From NCBI GenBank assembly GCA_964017125.1, contig OZ024912.1, forward strand, positions 80,919,392 through 80,983,391: a DNA stretch of 64,000 nt, in the 5' to 3' direction. Every line of letters begins with the position of its first letter. Positions within the stretch are counted from its first letter, which is position 1. The stretch comes from Flabesymbios commensalis. Its lineage: Eukaryota > Annelida > Polychaeta > Terebellida > Flabelligeridae. Made by a program: the position numbers and the translations under genes. A model generated the notes under the pieces. The model did no database searches. It saw nothing but the letters and a program-made list of their open reading frames with translations, and was not told the DNA's origin. Positions 11,066 to 23,439 of this stretch are shown here, piece after piece.

Positions 11066-12946
11066 TGACAAGGTTTGGAGGTCAGATAAAGGTTATTATA
11101 TCTAGACTATACAGATCAGATCAAGTATTATAGCCACATACAAATATACATGCCAATGCACTCAATTTAAGACTAATAATAACTTTTTAAGAAAGTCTGA
11201 TTACATGTTTAAGATTCTTATATAACAAATCTTGTGTATAATGAAAGGCAAAGTATACAAAATGTTGTTTGTAAATAATAAGAAAACATTATCTTGCAGG
11301 AGGCCTACTTTGATGTTACTGATCAAGCAAAACAGCACGTCAAAACGATTTGAAAGAAGTGTTACGGTTTGCTATTTGCTGACGATATGCAATTTTAATC
11401 GCTGATACACTAGAAGGCTCCAATCAGGCTTTGACACATCGTATATTTTGTGTTGTTTAGAAATTAACACTAAATTTCACATAAAAAATAAGACAATTTT
11501 AGAAGCTGTTTGAATCTTAGTAAAACACTGTCATGGCATTATTAAAATGGGCGAGCTTTTTATTATATCTTAATTATACCGTTTAACTGTTTAACTGTGC
11601 TACTAAATTTACTAAAACACGAGAGACAAGAGAGAGACAAGAGACAAGGAAGTGAAATAATTTGTGAATTTGGATATACCATTGTATTACCTATGCATAC
11701 TTTTTTTTAATTTACGAATCCAATTGCACAAGTAGTCTAAATGTATCACTCTGAATGAATTTGATCCGATATATCTTGTAACTTGTATCATATTGTAATA
11801 CTGGTTAAAGGTGTTGAAAAGCTAAACATTAAATACTCAATTAATTATAGTGTTATATAGATTACAACAATAAATTTGAATTTCAATCTAATTCCAATTT
11901 GACAGGATCAACTAAGTCTATATTACAAAAAAATAAGCCAGACAAATATTGTTTTATTGTACTATCAATTGCAATCATTTATATGTCCAGCTTACTTCGA
12001 GCTCATAAAAACATTACTGAAATCCCTTTTATTAAACCAACCTGAATATTTTAAATCAGTCATGTTAGTCCTATCAATCAAAAAACATTTTTTTTTTCTT
12101 TTTTGATTTAATTTCACTAATAGCATAATGCGTTGTACTACTTTAATTCAATAAATTGCTGCTGAGGCCGTTGCATCTGAATGCATGGTCAGAGAAAGGT
12201 GCAGGAAAATGTTGGCATAAAAGAGATTAGATAAATTTTCATTTCTACACACACCAGAAGAATAACAACATCATTCTAATTAGACTCTGTGTTGAATGAT
12301 TTTATTAATCAAATAGAAGGATATAATATATCTAGCTAGCTAAAAGACTCCTGTGAGGTGTCTGGAACAAGCATTCAATTTTTACTCTTCCTTATAGGCC
12401 TAAGTTTGAGAGTTTTCTGAGTGAAATACGAAATGAATGTAAAATTAATGTTATTACATTTTATTGGTGTGTTAATTTAACCCTCTTGGTACATGTGACT
12501 TACGATTCGTTGTCTGGTGTTATATGTTGACTGTTGAAAAAAATTGTTGAGAAAATTGGCAGTTTTCCCGTACAATTATCCTCAACTTTTTACTGATCAT
12601 GAGCTAACTAAAACCTCTTATTATATTTGTTCGCGTTTGTATGTTTACTGTCATTTATTATGATAAGTTTAAAAGTAATAAATTGCTCTTACTTTGCTCT
12701 ATCTATACTGCATGATTGACATGATTTGCCTTTCTATTAATAAACTATAATATTTAAATACAACCAAAATAAATATCTAGATGTCAAAAGAAGATTACAA
12801 AATCTACAGGGATAACCACATAAGAGTGTAGCTATATATCTGTTTTTTATTTTATTTTTTTAAATTTGATCATTTCAATAAAGTTTATTTACTGTTTTTG
12901 CTTTTTGTAATATTTTTTTGCATGCATGTATAATGTACAGCTACTC
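11066..12946. other. 3' flank of gene B, non-coding
   Basis: Collinear with 41239-43826 (D) and 53144-56140 (E) except for a gap at about 11965 where roughly 670 bp present in D is missing. AATAAA at 11869 and a further caataaag at about 12878 are conserved. Long 3' UTRs are possible. Confidence 0.6.
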
Positions 12947-13030
12947 CACTAGTCACACGACGTTGTTGCGACGTTGCGTCAACATCACTGACGTTGATTC
13001 AACGTCGCAACAACGTCGTGTGCCCGGTGG
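12947..13030. mobile_element. Hairpin insertion in the 3' flank of gene B
   Basis: Stem cacacgacgttgttgcgacg pairs with its inverse on the other side of a short loop. It sits between aatgtacagcta and cgtacgatg. The equivalent position in the E flank (56140-56165) has no hairpin. Confidence 0.6.
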
Positions 13031-13105
13031 GACGTACGATGCTTTCTGCTTGTTTAGTGTTAGGATAGAATTACATATAGTTCTATAATAGCACCATCAT
13101 AGGGG

Positions 13106-14586
13106 TGACACTGCTCTGCCCCCCAAATTTTGACTTTTTTGTTTTCTTTTCAAATTGCTATCTTTAACTTGTAAACCCCCTAGGCACCCACCTGGGGTGC
13201 TGCCAAGTGGTGTTTGAAAGTTTTTTTGGTGAAAAAAGTGTTATTTGAGGGGTTTAAAGTATTTCTTTAAAAACTCGATGTGCTTTTGCGCTTCCTTCTG
13301 TTAGCTATCAAAAAGAAATGGAGCACAAAATACAATAACAGAGGCGATCATCAAATAAAAGCTGACAGTTCTACTGCTAAACATGGTAAAGAAAAGTTGT
13401 GCCAACGCGTATGCCTATATTAACGCTTCTGTGATGTCGCTAAACAAGCAATGTGACTAGGAGCAGTTCATCACTTCACTGGGTGATGACATGTGTGTGG
13501 TGTTAGTGCTTTTCGTCTTTCAATATATCTGATCATAACAGTGATTTTGACTACTTTTTTATTTTCGCTGCGTTCGCTCCAGAGCAAGCAGCACAAGAGA
13601 TTCACACTACAATAACTGAGTGATGACACGTACTGTTTAGATAATCATAACACAACAGACACACCCAGTGCTCCCATAAATCACTCCATGAAGTTCGTGA
13701 AAACGCAGATGGCGACAACAATAGAATGCTACGTCACGTGTTATGGTGTATACATAGCAAACATGAGATACAGACCCATTTATGCTGGTTTAATGTTGGC
13801 CAATCGTCTAACGTGTCGGTCCAGCAATAACCCAACATTGGTTAATTGTCTCGTATTTGCTGGGTTACTTATATTCCTTACTAATTAATTTAATGACCCT
13901 GTGAATCACATGCGTAATTGCCGTCTTTTATTATGCATAACTAGCAAAAGTTAGTAAAAGTACAGATACAGAATAAGAATTACAGGTTATATAAGGTTGA
14001 TATGCCTATGTTTGGCTCTGAGGGTCAAACTCCCTGCAGAGGAGACAAGAGAGTTGTATCTTCCAATTAATCACAATTATCATATTATAATTTTATTTAG
14101 TAGCTAATTGTGATTAAATTTTCCAAAATAGTTACAAAAAGAATGGTATAAGCCTACAATAGAAAAATCTTTGCAAAGATACAGAATACAAAGATACAAA
14201 TTAACATTAGGCCTAAATAAGATTCATTTTAAGCAAACAAATGACTGTCGTATGTGTGCAAGCAAGCGTGAAGGCACAACGTCCACCATGTAGGGCCCAT
14301 AGTAATTTTAATACCTCACCAAGACTGCCAGCTAAATATCACGATGCAGAGCGTTCAGCTCACACAGACTATAGACGTTATCAGGTGGTTATAGGGCTAA
14401 GTCTTATCTTGATAACTATTGATGGTTGTCGTTTGTGTGCATCCAAGCGTGGAGGCGCGGTTCAGGAGGTGTGAATCCAAGGGGCTCACAAAATTGACCT
14501 TGATGTCCAAGCTGGTCCGCTTATCGAGGTTGAGACTGGTTTAGTGCAAAAAGGGGTCCGAGAACTGAATAGCGGGGGTGTAATCC
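13106..14586. other. Intergenic DNA between B and the 14587 palindrome
   Basis: No gene recognised. A foldback with ccaacattgg lies near 13790-13870. Two imperfect direct repeats (gtcgtatgtgtgcaagcaag and gtcgtttgtgtgcatccaag) occur at 14248 and 14428. Confidence 0.45.
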
Positions 14587-14950
14587 TTAAAGGGACATGC
14601 CCAGGTCTAAAATCATCAAACAATCGGTGATTTTATTTACCATTTGATGTAAACATGTCCATTGACTAGAACTGCAGATGTTTTTTAAATTTTTGTGCTG
14701 CGCACTTACCAGTTAGGCTAGATATAGAGACGAATTTCCCGTATTTCTTATTTTTACCATGGTTGTCAATAATTATAAATCAGGAATTTTGTCTCTATAT
14801 CTAGCCTAACTGGTGAAAGCGCAGCACAAAAATTCAAAAAAATTCTGCAGTTCTAGTCTATGGACATGTTTACATCATATGGTCATATTATTAAGCTAAA
14901 ATAAAATCACCGATTGTTTGATGATTTTAGACCTGGGCATGTCCCTTTAA
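14587..14950. mobile_element. 364-bp near-perfect palindrome flanked by TTAA
   Basis: Both ends read TTAA then agggacatgcccaggtct inward, continuing as reverse complements through gtctaaaatcatcaaac, ctagaactgcag and gctagatatagagacga to a short centre near 14765. TTAA at 14587-14590 and 14947-14950 are the target duplications. It is a different foldback family from the CCCTT elements. Confidence 0.75.
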
Positions 14951-15059
14951 GCATTATGTCAATGAGAAAAACTTTGTAACTGGACAAATGCGATCCGCTT
15001 ACTGTATAGGCCTACGTTTATTTCGAGAGTATTAGGATCTTTAGTGGATAACAGTCCCT

Positions 15060-16080
15060 TGGAAGTACCAAATAACATATAGCCTAATTTTAGTTTTAGA
15101 AACATTCAGGTGTAATTTGTAATACGTCTGAGCAAAGTGTTGTTCATCGTTTTTTGAATTTGTGCAATGTTTTCACCTATGCATAAGATAACTGTATCAT
15201 CAGCATGCAAAATAACGTTAGTCCTTAATCACACCTTATGCAGGTCGTTAACATATAGTATGAACAGTAGCGGTCCCAGGATACTTTCTTGTGGCACGGC
15301 ACAGTTTATATGTCACTTTTCAGACTTTTCGCTTTTGAACTGTACTGTCTGCTTCCTGTCCGCTAAATATTTTTTAAACCAGAAGTGCGGCATGTTGTTT
15401 ATACCAAACTACTGTAATTTTTTGTAAGGATTTTCGTGTTTACTGTGTCCAATATTTTTTTAAGGTCTAGTATTACGGCACAGACTAGTTCTCCTGACTC
15501 GAAACCATTGATGATATATTCTGTAACATCGATTAGTACTGTCTCAGTGCAAAATTTACTCCTAAAGTCTGATTGGTATTCATATAACAATTTAGTTTCA
15601 TTCAAATATAGACATAGACATTTCATTGTGTACGATGCGTTCAAAAACATTCATTATCACAGGAATAACAAATATTGGCCTATAATTTGACACATCTGTC
15701 GGGTCACCAGCTTTGAATATTTGGCCCGGGTTACTCTCGCATTTTTTCAAGATTGTAGGATTTCACACTTTAACATTGAGTTATTTAAATTATCTGCCAA
15801 AGGGGCACAAACAATCGGGCTGCATCCCTTAAAATCAAGGGAATCAAGCTGTTTCTTTATTAAATCTGGTGTGACTTCCGTGTAAGAAAATGATTTTCCA
15901 TGGCCCCCATAAGGTTTTTCAATTTTGATTTTACTCCGCTGAACTTCTCAGCTAGTTTTTTGTCAACAGTTGAAAAGTTAAAAAAATGTGCTGCAATGTC
16001 TTTTTTGATGTTAAGTTCATGCATGCCAGCATCGTTCAGTTCGAGTGTTTCTGTAGAGTATTTCCTCTGTGGAAGCACTT
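15060..16080 (-). mobile_element. Degenerate LINE reverse transcriptase fragment
   Basis: On the minus strand, pieces in order resemble the pre-RT region (FNFSTVDKKLAEKF), the RT core (SDFRSKFCTETVLIDVTEYI; then LVCAVILDLKK.LDTVN), PQESILGPLLFILYVNDL, and the catalytic box in HADDTVIL. These are standard non-LTR retrotransposon RT blocks. Stops and frame changes occur between them, for example a stop shortly after the YVNDL block, so it is inactive. The clade is not clear. Confidence 0.8.
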
Positions 16081-16251
16081 GTTTTAATGCCTTCCAGAGC
16101 TTGGTAGACTGCTTTACATTTTCACTGATAAAATTTCTTCAAGGTCAGGTATATATGTCAGTCTCATTTTTTTGTTTTAACAAAAGAAAAACAAGTTTTC
16201 CAAAAAAAATAAAGGTAGATAGGCCTATATGTTTTACAAAAACGAAGTATA

Positions 16252-16436
16252 TTTAAAGCGACACAATCAGACTAAAATCATCAAAAATCGGTAATGTCCA
16301 TAGACTAGAACTGCAAAAGTTTTTAAATTTGTGTGCTGCGCATTTACCAGTTAAGCGAGATAAGAGATGAAATTCCCGTATTTCTTATTTTAAACATGCA
16401 TGTCCGAAATAAGAAATCGGGAATTTCGTTTTGATA
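16252..16436. mobile_element. Partial copy of the 364-bp palindrome family
   Basis: Contains the left-arm sequence (ctaaaatcatcaaa, ctagaactgcaaaag, ctgcgcatttaccagtta) up to the centre; most of the right arm is absent. Confidence 0.6.
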
Positions 16437-16470
16437 ATCCTCGGGAAATTAATCAGACAACCCACTAGCA

Positions 16471-17697
16471 TCGAGAACTAGCACGACAGAGCGATCATAA
16501 TCCGTGAAAGCACTGTAAGGCACCACAAGTACAATGAAAAAATATATAAAATATATAAATATAAATATATAGAGAATATATCCTGAATTTGAACTAAAAA
16601 CTATTCGAAAATAAACATAACCTCAGTACCACCGGAAAGCAAACACAAAAAACTTCACGTCAAAAAAATAGAAAAACCTGGTTTGATGAAAGGTTTGGGT
16701 GTGCTTGGCCTTCTAAGAAGTTGCCCAGGGGGGACCACGCGGAGGTGACACCCTTCCCCCCCACTCGATGACAGACCCGATCCCCAGCTGTGGGGGCATT
16801 GTAGGTCTACTCATAATTCCTCCATGATTTGGTTTTTGTGTTTGCAGTGGTTTCTCTTTGGCATCCTGGCATCCTGGCGATGGACGGGATGTCCGAAAGA
16901 AACCATTGCCATATAATTATTTTTTCACTTTATTGTTTTAAAGGTTTCTCTGTGGCATCCTGGCGGATAATGCAGCATGTCATAGAGAAGCCATTTCCGT
17001 ACAATTAGCCTGTGGTGACTTACGGTGTCCTCACGGCTTGTGATCACTCTGTGATGTCCTCCAATATCACAGACCTTATTACCAACTGTGGGGGCACTGT
17101 AAGTCTTTAATTTTTGAGAATTTTTTGTGGTTTCATGATTTCTCTGGCCATACTGGCCGAACAGTGAAGTAAAGAAGACATTTACTTACTTACTTAATGG
17201 TTTCTCTGTTCATTGTTTATGTCATTCATATTTATGTCTAAATGGGTTTACTTTTTTTGATTATAGTATATAGTATTATAGTATATATTATATATTTGTT
17301 TTGACAATGACACTGTTTTGACTTAGACTTGTAGTTTGTACACAATCACTCCAATTTCATGGAGATATAGTGACTTGAAAAGTCTTTCATTTTATAATCA
17401 CTTCATATTTTACATTATTTATACTGATATTTTTATACCCATTAAACTGTGTTGTAGTGCAGGCGCTTCAACATGTCATCAGACTCGTTACATATAGGTG
17501 CCAGGAGCATCGTCATCTTATCATATCAAACACTTTAAACTGAATATTTTAGTACGAACATGCTTTTATTAGCTTTGTCTTTCCTTTACTACTTTAACTA
17601 TACAATATGGGATATTGTAATACCTGGAATTTTCACTTAAATGGCCATACTGGCCGAAAAGTGAAGTAAAGCAAATATTTTACTTACTTACTTACTT
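16471..17697 (+). mobile_element. TSD-flanked composite LINE-derived insertion, tetranucleotide tail
   Basis: A perfect 14-bp duplication (acaacccactagca) flanks the block at 16457-16470 and 17698-17711. The last 370 bp (17331-17697) match the 3' UTR of the LINE at 5255-5870 in opposite orientation and end in repeated ctta. A second, similar 3' end with its own tail occurs inside at about 17143-17195. The block is thus two related LINE tails in tandem, inserted as one or nested. No intact coding region is visible in it. Confidence 0.75.
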
Positions 17698-17711
17698 ACA
17701 ACCCACTAGCA

Positions 17712-18989
17712 AAGCTTGCGGCTTCCACAGTGTGCCACGGGTTTAATGCAATAATATTGAATGACTTTGGTTGTATTGCTGTAAACTCATATTGAATAAC
17801 ATGCACAATATCGAAAACGAAAATCATAATACGTCAAACTTGCTTCAAGATTATTCTACGCAAACTGAATCATCCGATTTCATTATTAAAAAATGACAAT
17901 TTCTTTCCAATGCTAACTGTCATCATTGAGTCCCTGCATGCCAAAAGGCCCTGGAACAGCTAAGAATCATTTTCAAAGATTGTGATAAACAAGGTTATTA
18001 CTTATTACTTTCCAGCAAACACAAAACAATTGTATAACATTTATACAACGCCGACGCAACGTCTTCAACGTTGGTCCAACATTGTACAAAATCTTATACA
18101 AATGTGTTGTATTTGTTGGAGACAACCCATGTACTGTATAACCCTGTCTAACATCGGACATAACTGTTTTCGAAAACGAAGTGCATCTTCAAATATAAGT
18201 GCATGCACGTTTATGCGCGGGGATATGGTACTTATTATTTCAAGGCGATATGTCTACAAGTAAGTTGGCTCAACCCATGTACTGTATAACCCTGTCTAAC
18301 ATCGGACATGACGGGTTCTAAAAACATTCATCTCTCTTTCTTATTTTTATCATTGTGTTATTGTAACAGATATCGTGACATTGAAGTTGTGTTTGCTGTG
18401 GGCCTGGTATTGATGACTTGTCGTCCATTATGTATGAGTGATTTATACAGGGAGGTGTTAGCTCAGCTTGATCCCTGATCCTCACACCTATCCGGTCACC
18501 GCCACCTGGGTAAACAGAGCACAGAGACAGACATATCACATACAGATTTAAATATTTCAACACTCAGTAATATCGACGTTATAGTAGGCCCCTCCCCCCT
18601 TCAAAAAATGCATATCGCGGAGGCTCCACCTCCCGATAAGCGAGCGCATTCTTATAGGACTTGTTTTGCTGAATTTAGTATTCAGAGGCCCTGAGAGCCT
18701 GTATTGATTGGTCCTGCTCATTCTGAGTATCTAATTTAAATTGCAATTTGAGTGCCAAAGGATCTTAATTCAACTATTTTTTTATAGTTTTTACCCGCAA
18801 ATATATGTAAGGGAACAAATGTTCTCAATTTCGGACGCATACTTAACAGGGAGAATACAATTACACTTATTAATGTAGCTAAATGTATAAAATGTGGACG
18901 TGATATGTATACTCTTTGAGATATTTTTATGCTATTTGATCGGCACACGTACTGTATTGTACATTCGGTTTGAAGAAATAAATATATTG
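17712..18989. other. Intergenic DNA upstream of the pentanucleotide array
   Basis: 18120-18600 is homologous to 34500-34870, including cccatgtactgtataac and ggtattgatgacttgtc. A related segment (aattcaactatttt) appears on both sides of the pentanucleotide array (18760 and 19650). No gene recognised. Confidence 0.5.
18012..18122. repeat. Short foldback element
   Basis: Ends tccagcaaacacaaaac and tgttgtatttgttgga are approximate inverses, and the interior has caacgttggtccaacattg. It is of the same style as foldbacks at about 13785-13865 and 35285-35390. Confidence 0.45.
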
Positions 18990-19562
18990 TATCGCATTAC
19001 ATTGCATTGCATTGCATTGCATTGCGTTGCGTTGCGTCACTGCACTGCACTGCACTGCACTGCACTGCACTGCACTGCACTGCACTGCACTGCACTGCAC
19101 TGCACTGCACTGCACTGCACTGCACTGCACTGCACTGCACTGCACTGCACTGCACTGCACTGCACTGCACTGCACTGCACTGCACTGCACTGCACTGCAC
19201 TGCACTGCACGGCACGGAACGGAACGGCACTGCACTGCACTGCACTGCACTGCACTGCACTGCACTGCACTGTATACCATACCATACCATACCATACCAT
19301 ACCATACCATACCATACCATACCATACCATACCATACCATACCATACCATACCATACCATACCATACCATACCATACCATACCATACCATACCATACCAT
19401 ACCATACCATACCATACCATACCATACCATACCATACCATACCATACCATACCATACCATACCATACCATACCATACCATACCATACCATACCATACCAT
19501 ACCATACCATACCATACCATTCCATTCCATTCCATTCCATTCCATTCCATTCCATTCCATTG
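18990..19562. repeat. Pentanucleotide satellite with discrete sub-blocks
   Basis: In order: attgc units, then a long block of actgc (about 19037-19270), interrupted at 19208-19230 by acggc/aacgg variants, then accat units (about 19274-19518), then attcc units (19519-19562). Borders between sub-blocks are sharp. Long open frames here are artefacts of the 5-base period. Confidence 0.95.
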
Positions 19563-19779
19563 CACTAAATAATGGTCGAACTTAAGTCATACGTTGCACA
19601 AAGTCCGATAGTCTGATTTAAATTGAAATATCAGTGTCAATTAGGGCTCTTAATTCAACTATTTCAAGCTAAACGAGACCGATCGGCTCCAATGCCCCTG
19701 TAGCACCAATTAGTTACTCATTTCCATTGTTTACCGTGAGCTGTGAATAAGTGACACAATTCCCACCTTTCAGTGCGGA

Positions 19780-19945
19780 GATAGAGTTTAAACGTCACAT
19801 TATAGACGTCAGATGCTGACGTCTAAAGTCGATCCCCGAGCTGGAGGATTTAAATATTTATAATGGCCGCGTAGATTCATAACATGGGTATCGAAATGAA
19901 GCGGAAAGAGTTATCTAAGACATTATAATGATTTCATGTTGTAAA
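19780..19945. mobile_element. Truncated GACGTC-family element
   Basis: Holds the core (agacgtcagatgctgacgtc) and one arm (taacatgggtatcgaaatga, gagttatctaagacat). Ends are degraded. Confidence 0.5.
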
Positions 19946-20289
19946 GGTTGAATCACAACACTCATCCAATAAACGAGTCTTCAGCAAACACCATATTTAT
20001 TAGACGTGTTCTATATTCTCCATCACACACGGACAATGAATGCATTTTTTTACAAGTTGACTATTTTTTAGATAGTTAGGCTTATATTTATAATGCTCGT
20101 TTTTTTTATCTTACCCGTATTGTATGCACCATTCCTGAAAAATCACTTCCAATATTTCAGAGAAATTTGTTGTGTATTTTCGTGAAGGGATGGTGTATTG
20201 GGGGGGGGGAGGGTCTCCTGCAATTTAAAAGGCATATTGGGCACAGTTTGTCTCTCAGTACTCCACCCCATACACCCCCCCCCCACTCT

Positions 20290-20790
20290 TGGGTCCGCTC
20301 CTGGGAGATACTGTGTTTTGGTGTTTTGATCAGTTATTACATACTTAGATAGTTTTGATGCGTCCATACATGTATACATAGATGCTGTGTCTTGAACTGA
20401 ATTGATTAAGACAATCAAATTCAAGATGCTGTGTCTTGAACTGAATTGATTAAGATACTAAATTTTGAATAGAATTGACTAGATACATAGTTGCTGTGCT
20501 TTGTTTTTCATTGACTAGGTACATACATAGCGCTGACTGAGGTGCGCTGCGTCCGCCCGGAGCCGTTGTTTACTCGGCTAGGTACATATATACATAGATA
20601 CTGTGTTTTCAAATGAATAGATTGCATGAATCGATAGAGTGCTTGCAATTGAATTGACTGCATATAGATATTTTGTTTTGATTTGCATTGACCATACTGT
20701 ACATACATAGATACTGTGTTTTAAATTGCATGACTACATACTTCATTATATACTATATGTTTTGCATTGAATTGACTATGGTACTGTGTT
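20290..20790. repeat. Degenerate tandem array upstream of gene C
   Basis: Loose units around tacatagatactgtgtttt and attgaattgactac. It occupies the position held by the 48-bp minisatellite plus degenerate tail in the other units. Confidence 0.7.
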
Positions 20791-21099
20791 TTGATCCCTA
20801 TGTTGTTTTAAGGTTTGGCCACCGTCTACGATGCTAGCCAACCTTAAAACAACATTGGGCCAACGCCTCGTTTACTGGACATCAGACTTGCCCATTCACA
20901 CGATCATCTTTGTTTCTAATAATTTTTCTGACTTTTAAAATCTACGGACAGATTTTTTATTATTTTTTTATTCATACAAATTCTTGAAAATATCTTTTTG
21001 CAATTTGGCAAGTAAAATAGCACAGTCACAAATATTGGAATTAAATATGTTAGTCTTTATTTCTATCTATTGAGCAGCTCACACATAATTATATATTGA

Positions 21100-21345
21100 A
21101 TTTGGATAGATCCGATGTCATCATGACATTATAGATCTCACAGTGTTTACGTTGGGATCGAGTAAAGACCATTGTGTTACTGTAGGCCCCTGGTATTTAC
21201 TTTGAGATGGATTCACAGATCTTTGTGTTTTCGCCTCGGTTCAGACGTCAATAATTAGTTGCGTTCAGACGTAAACAAGCTCTGTCTAGACGTGAATAGA
21301 TGACGTACAATTACGATATGGATCAACCGGACGTGATTATCAGTA
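21100..21345 (+). promoter_or_regulatory. Same block upstream of gene C, displaced
   Basis: The core (gttcagacgtaa, ctgtctagacgtgaatagat) is at 21262-21306, more than 2 kb before gene C exon 1. A stretch of TTAA elements and unrelated DNA (21350-23430) lies between. The inverted equivalent for gene A is at 4173-4219. Confidence 0.35.
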
Positions 21346-21936
21346 AATGGTAGGGATGGGTTACCATTAGTTAAATAATTTTATTTTTCACCAATTTTAA
21401 ATTGTGTCTCACTTCCGCGACCCATAACTTGAAGTGGATAATTTACTCATATGATTATATTTAAAACGGATATAAATATTATAATAAAATGAAATAAAAC
21501 GACTACAGTCGTGATCATCCGTGACAAGGTTATACTATGTATATGATGACGGTTCCCGGTTCCATGTAATTTTTCTTTGATACTGAGTTAAACAATTCAA
21601 CTAATATTATCCTAAAACCCTTGTTTACAGGGATGTAAAATGATGCTTTAATGCATCATGAGGGCTCAAATGGTTAAAGTTGTGTCTCGCTACCGCGACC
21701 CACAACTTCAAGTGGATTAAAATGACTAGTATTTGTTTAATTTTAGAAAAAAACATTTGCAAATCATGATGCTTAAAAACACATTTTGTTCCAAATATCA
21801 GTGATTTTATCAGCAAAGGGTTAATAGATCGAGAATAGAAGGCAGTCAAGCATCAAGCATGCCAATTTTCATCGATCACAATTTTCATCGATCATTTTCA
21901 AAACGTTGGATCGCCCCAGCCACAAACATGGCTGGG

Positions 21937-22373
21937 TTAACCCTTACAGCGCGGGAGGTCAATTTTAGTCTAACCCTTTAAGCGCTGAAATATTTTTATA
22001 CAAACCAAGAGTCCAGAGGGTTTTTATCAACTTGAAATCATCACAAATGTCTCAGTTAGCTTTTTATGCTTCAGTCCAATAGGCCTACTAATGCCTACTA
22101 ATGCCTATAAATATTTTAATTCTCATAGTGTGATGATTGACTTTAGACGTCAGAATCTGACGTCTACAGACGTCAGACTCTGCACTGTAAGGGATAAAGT
22201 TAATCCCCTCTGTAGGAATTAAAATCTTTGTAATTGCCGTAGACCCGTAACATAAGTATTGAAATGAAGAGGAAAAAGATAACTATATAAAACACTTACG
22301 ATGATTTCAAATTGAAAACAACCCTTTGGTCTCCATGGTTTATATACAAATATTTCAGCGCTGTGAGTGTTAA
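21937..22373. mobile_element. Palindromic TTAA element(s), inverted twin of 3049-3434
   Basis: Same family as 3049-3434 in the right arm, with the GACGTC core near 22140-22190. An extra short TTAACCCTTACAGCGC end at 21937 indicates a second, nested or deleted copy. Confidence 0.6.
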
Positions 22374-22615
22374 CCCTTTAACCGCCGGTGCCGCATATAT
22401 TCGGGTTTTCATTTTTTATTAGCACATTAAGTACCACCCTTTAAACATGTTAAAGATAATATATGACATCAATCAGCAATATTTGAAAACAGTCGACCTC
22501 CATTTTGTCAAATCTGAATAATTTTCACTCACTTGAAGCTGTGGATCGCGTCAGCGAGACACAATTTCAAGTTGGTGAAAATTCAAATTGAATAGTTCGG
22601 CGGTTAAAGGGTTAA
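22370..22615. mobile_element. 246-bp TTAA-flanked foldback MITE (twin of 2807-3052)
   Basis: Same element in reverse orientation within the right arm, with TTAACCCTTTAACCGCC and its inverse at the ends and the same length. It shares its left TTAA with the longer palindromic element 21974-22373. Confidence 0.75.
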
Positions 22616-23439
22616 TGTTGGTTCACCTTCAGACTGGTCCAACATCAGTGCAGCATTAAGGGTGCACACGGGTTAAAAACGAATCAAGCGAACGACGAAG
22701 CGCCTGTTCTTAAGGGGCGAAGATCGAGGATTGCAGTTTCTAAATACATGTAGTGTAAAAAACGAAGCTAAAAATTAATATCTAGCGTAAAAAAACGATG
22801 TGTGCTAGATATGAGAAACGAATATAGACGTCAGTATAATATAGGCATACTCACGTCGACATTTGCTTTTTTATGGCTAGTAGGCCCACGCTATCAGAGT
22901 AGTTGGTGTGTTACTTGTTACTTGGTTGTCATAGACAAACTTCCTATTGAATTGTCCTAAGCCATTACAAATGTAAAAACTGAGGTGGGAATCTGATCAA
23001 AAATTAAGACAATCTCTTATAAATAATGAAAATTGTTTTCCCTTATAAAAAGTGAATAGTGAGGCCAAAAAATGTGTAAAAAGTGAAGTGGGAAGAATCC
23101 CAAATTTCCAGGACTCATGTGTACCCTCAGCCTTTGGTCACCGTCCCCTGTTTGTAGGGTGGGGGTTAGGGTGCCCCCCTCTGTGACAAGTCAATACCAT
23201 ATATTCCGGTAACACGTTGTCTTTTCCCACTGTCTCACACTCCTTCTGAACAACAAAGACTTCCTTCCTTACACAATCCGTTCACATTCTGAAAAGTGTA
23301 GTTCTTCACAATTCAGACGTTTGAAAGACAAAGGCCCCATTGCGACGACCAGTTACTTTAACAGTATTATATAATTTAAAACTGATCTGCGTATGACGAA
23401 GTGGAATAACAACTTGAAACAAACATTGGCAGATTTTTA

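Larger units (their letters stand above)
6409..13105. repeat. Duplicated unit containing gene B
   Basis: The unit comprises upstream minisatellite, conserved promoter-proximal block, gene B, 3' flank and terminal hairpin. It is collinear with about 36070-43985 (gene D unit), including introns. The B unit lacks about 670 bp of the 3' flank found in D (42225-42890) and in E. Confidence 0.85.

Noticed and set aside
18894-19585. Long open frames on both strands over the pentanucleotide array
   Set aside because: They arise from a 5-base period without stop codons and give only simple repeat peptides.
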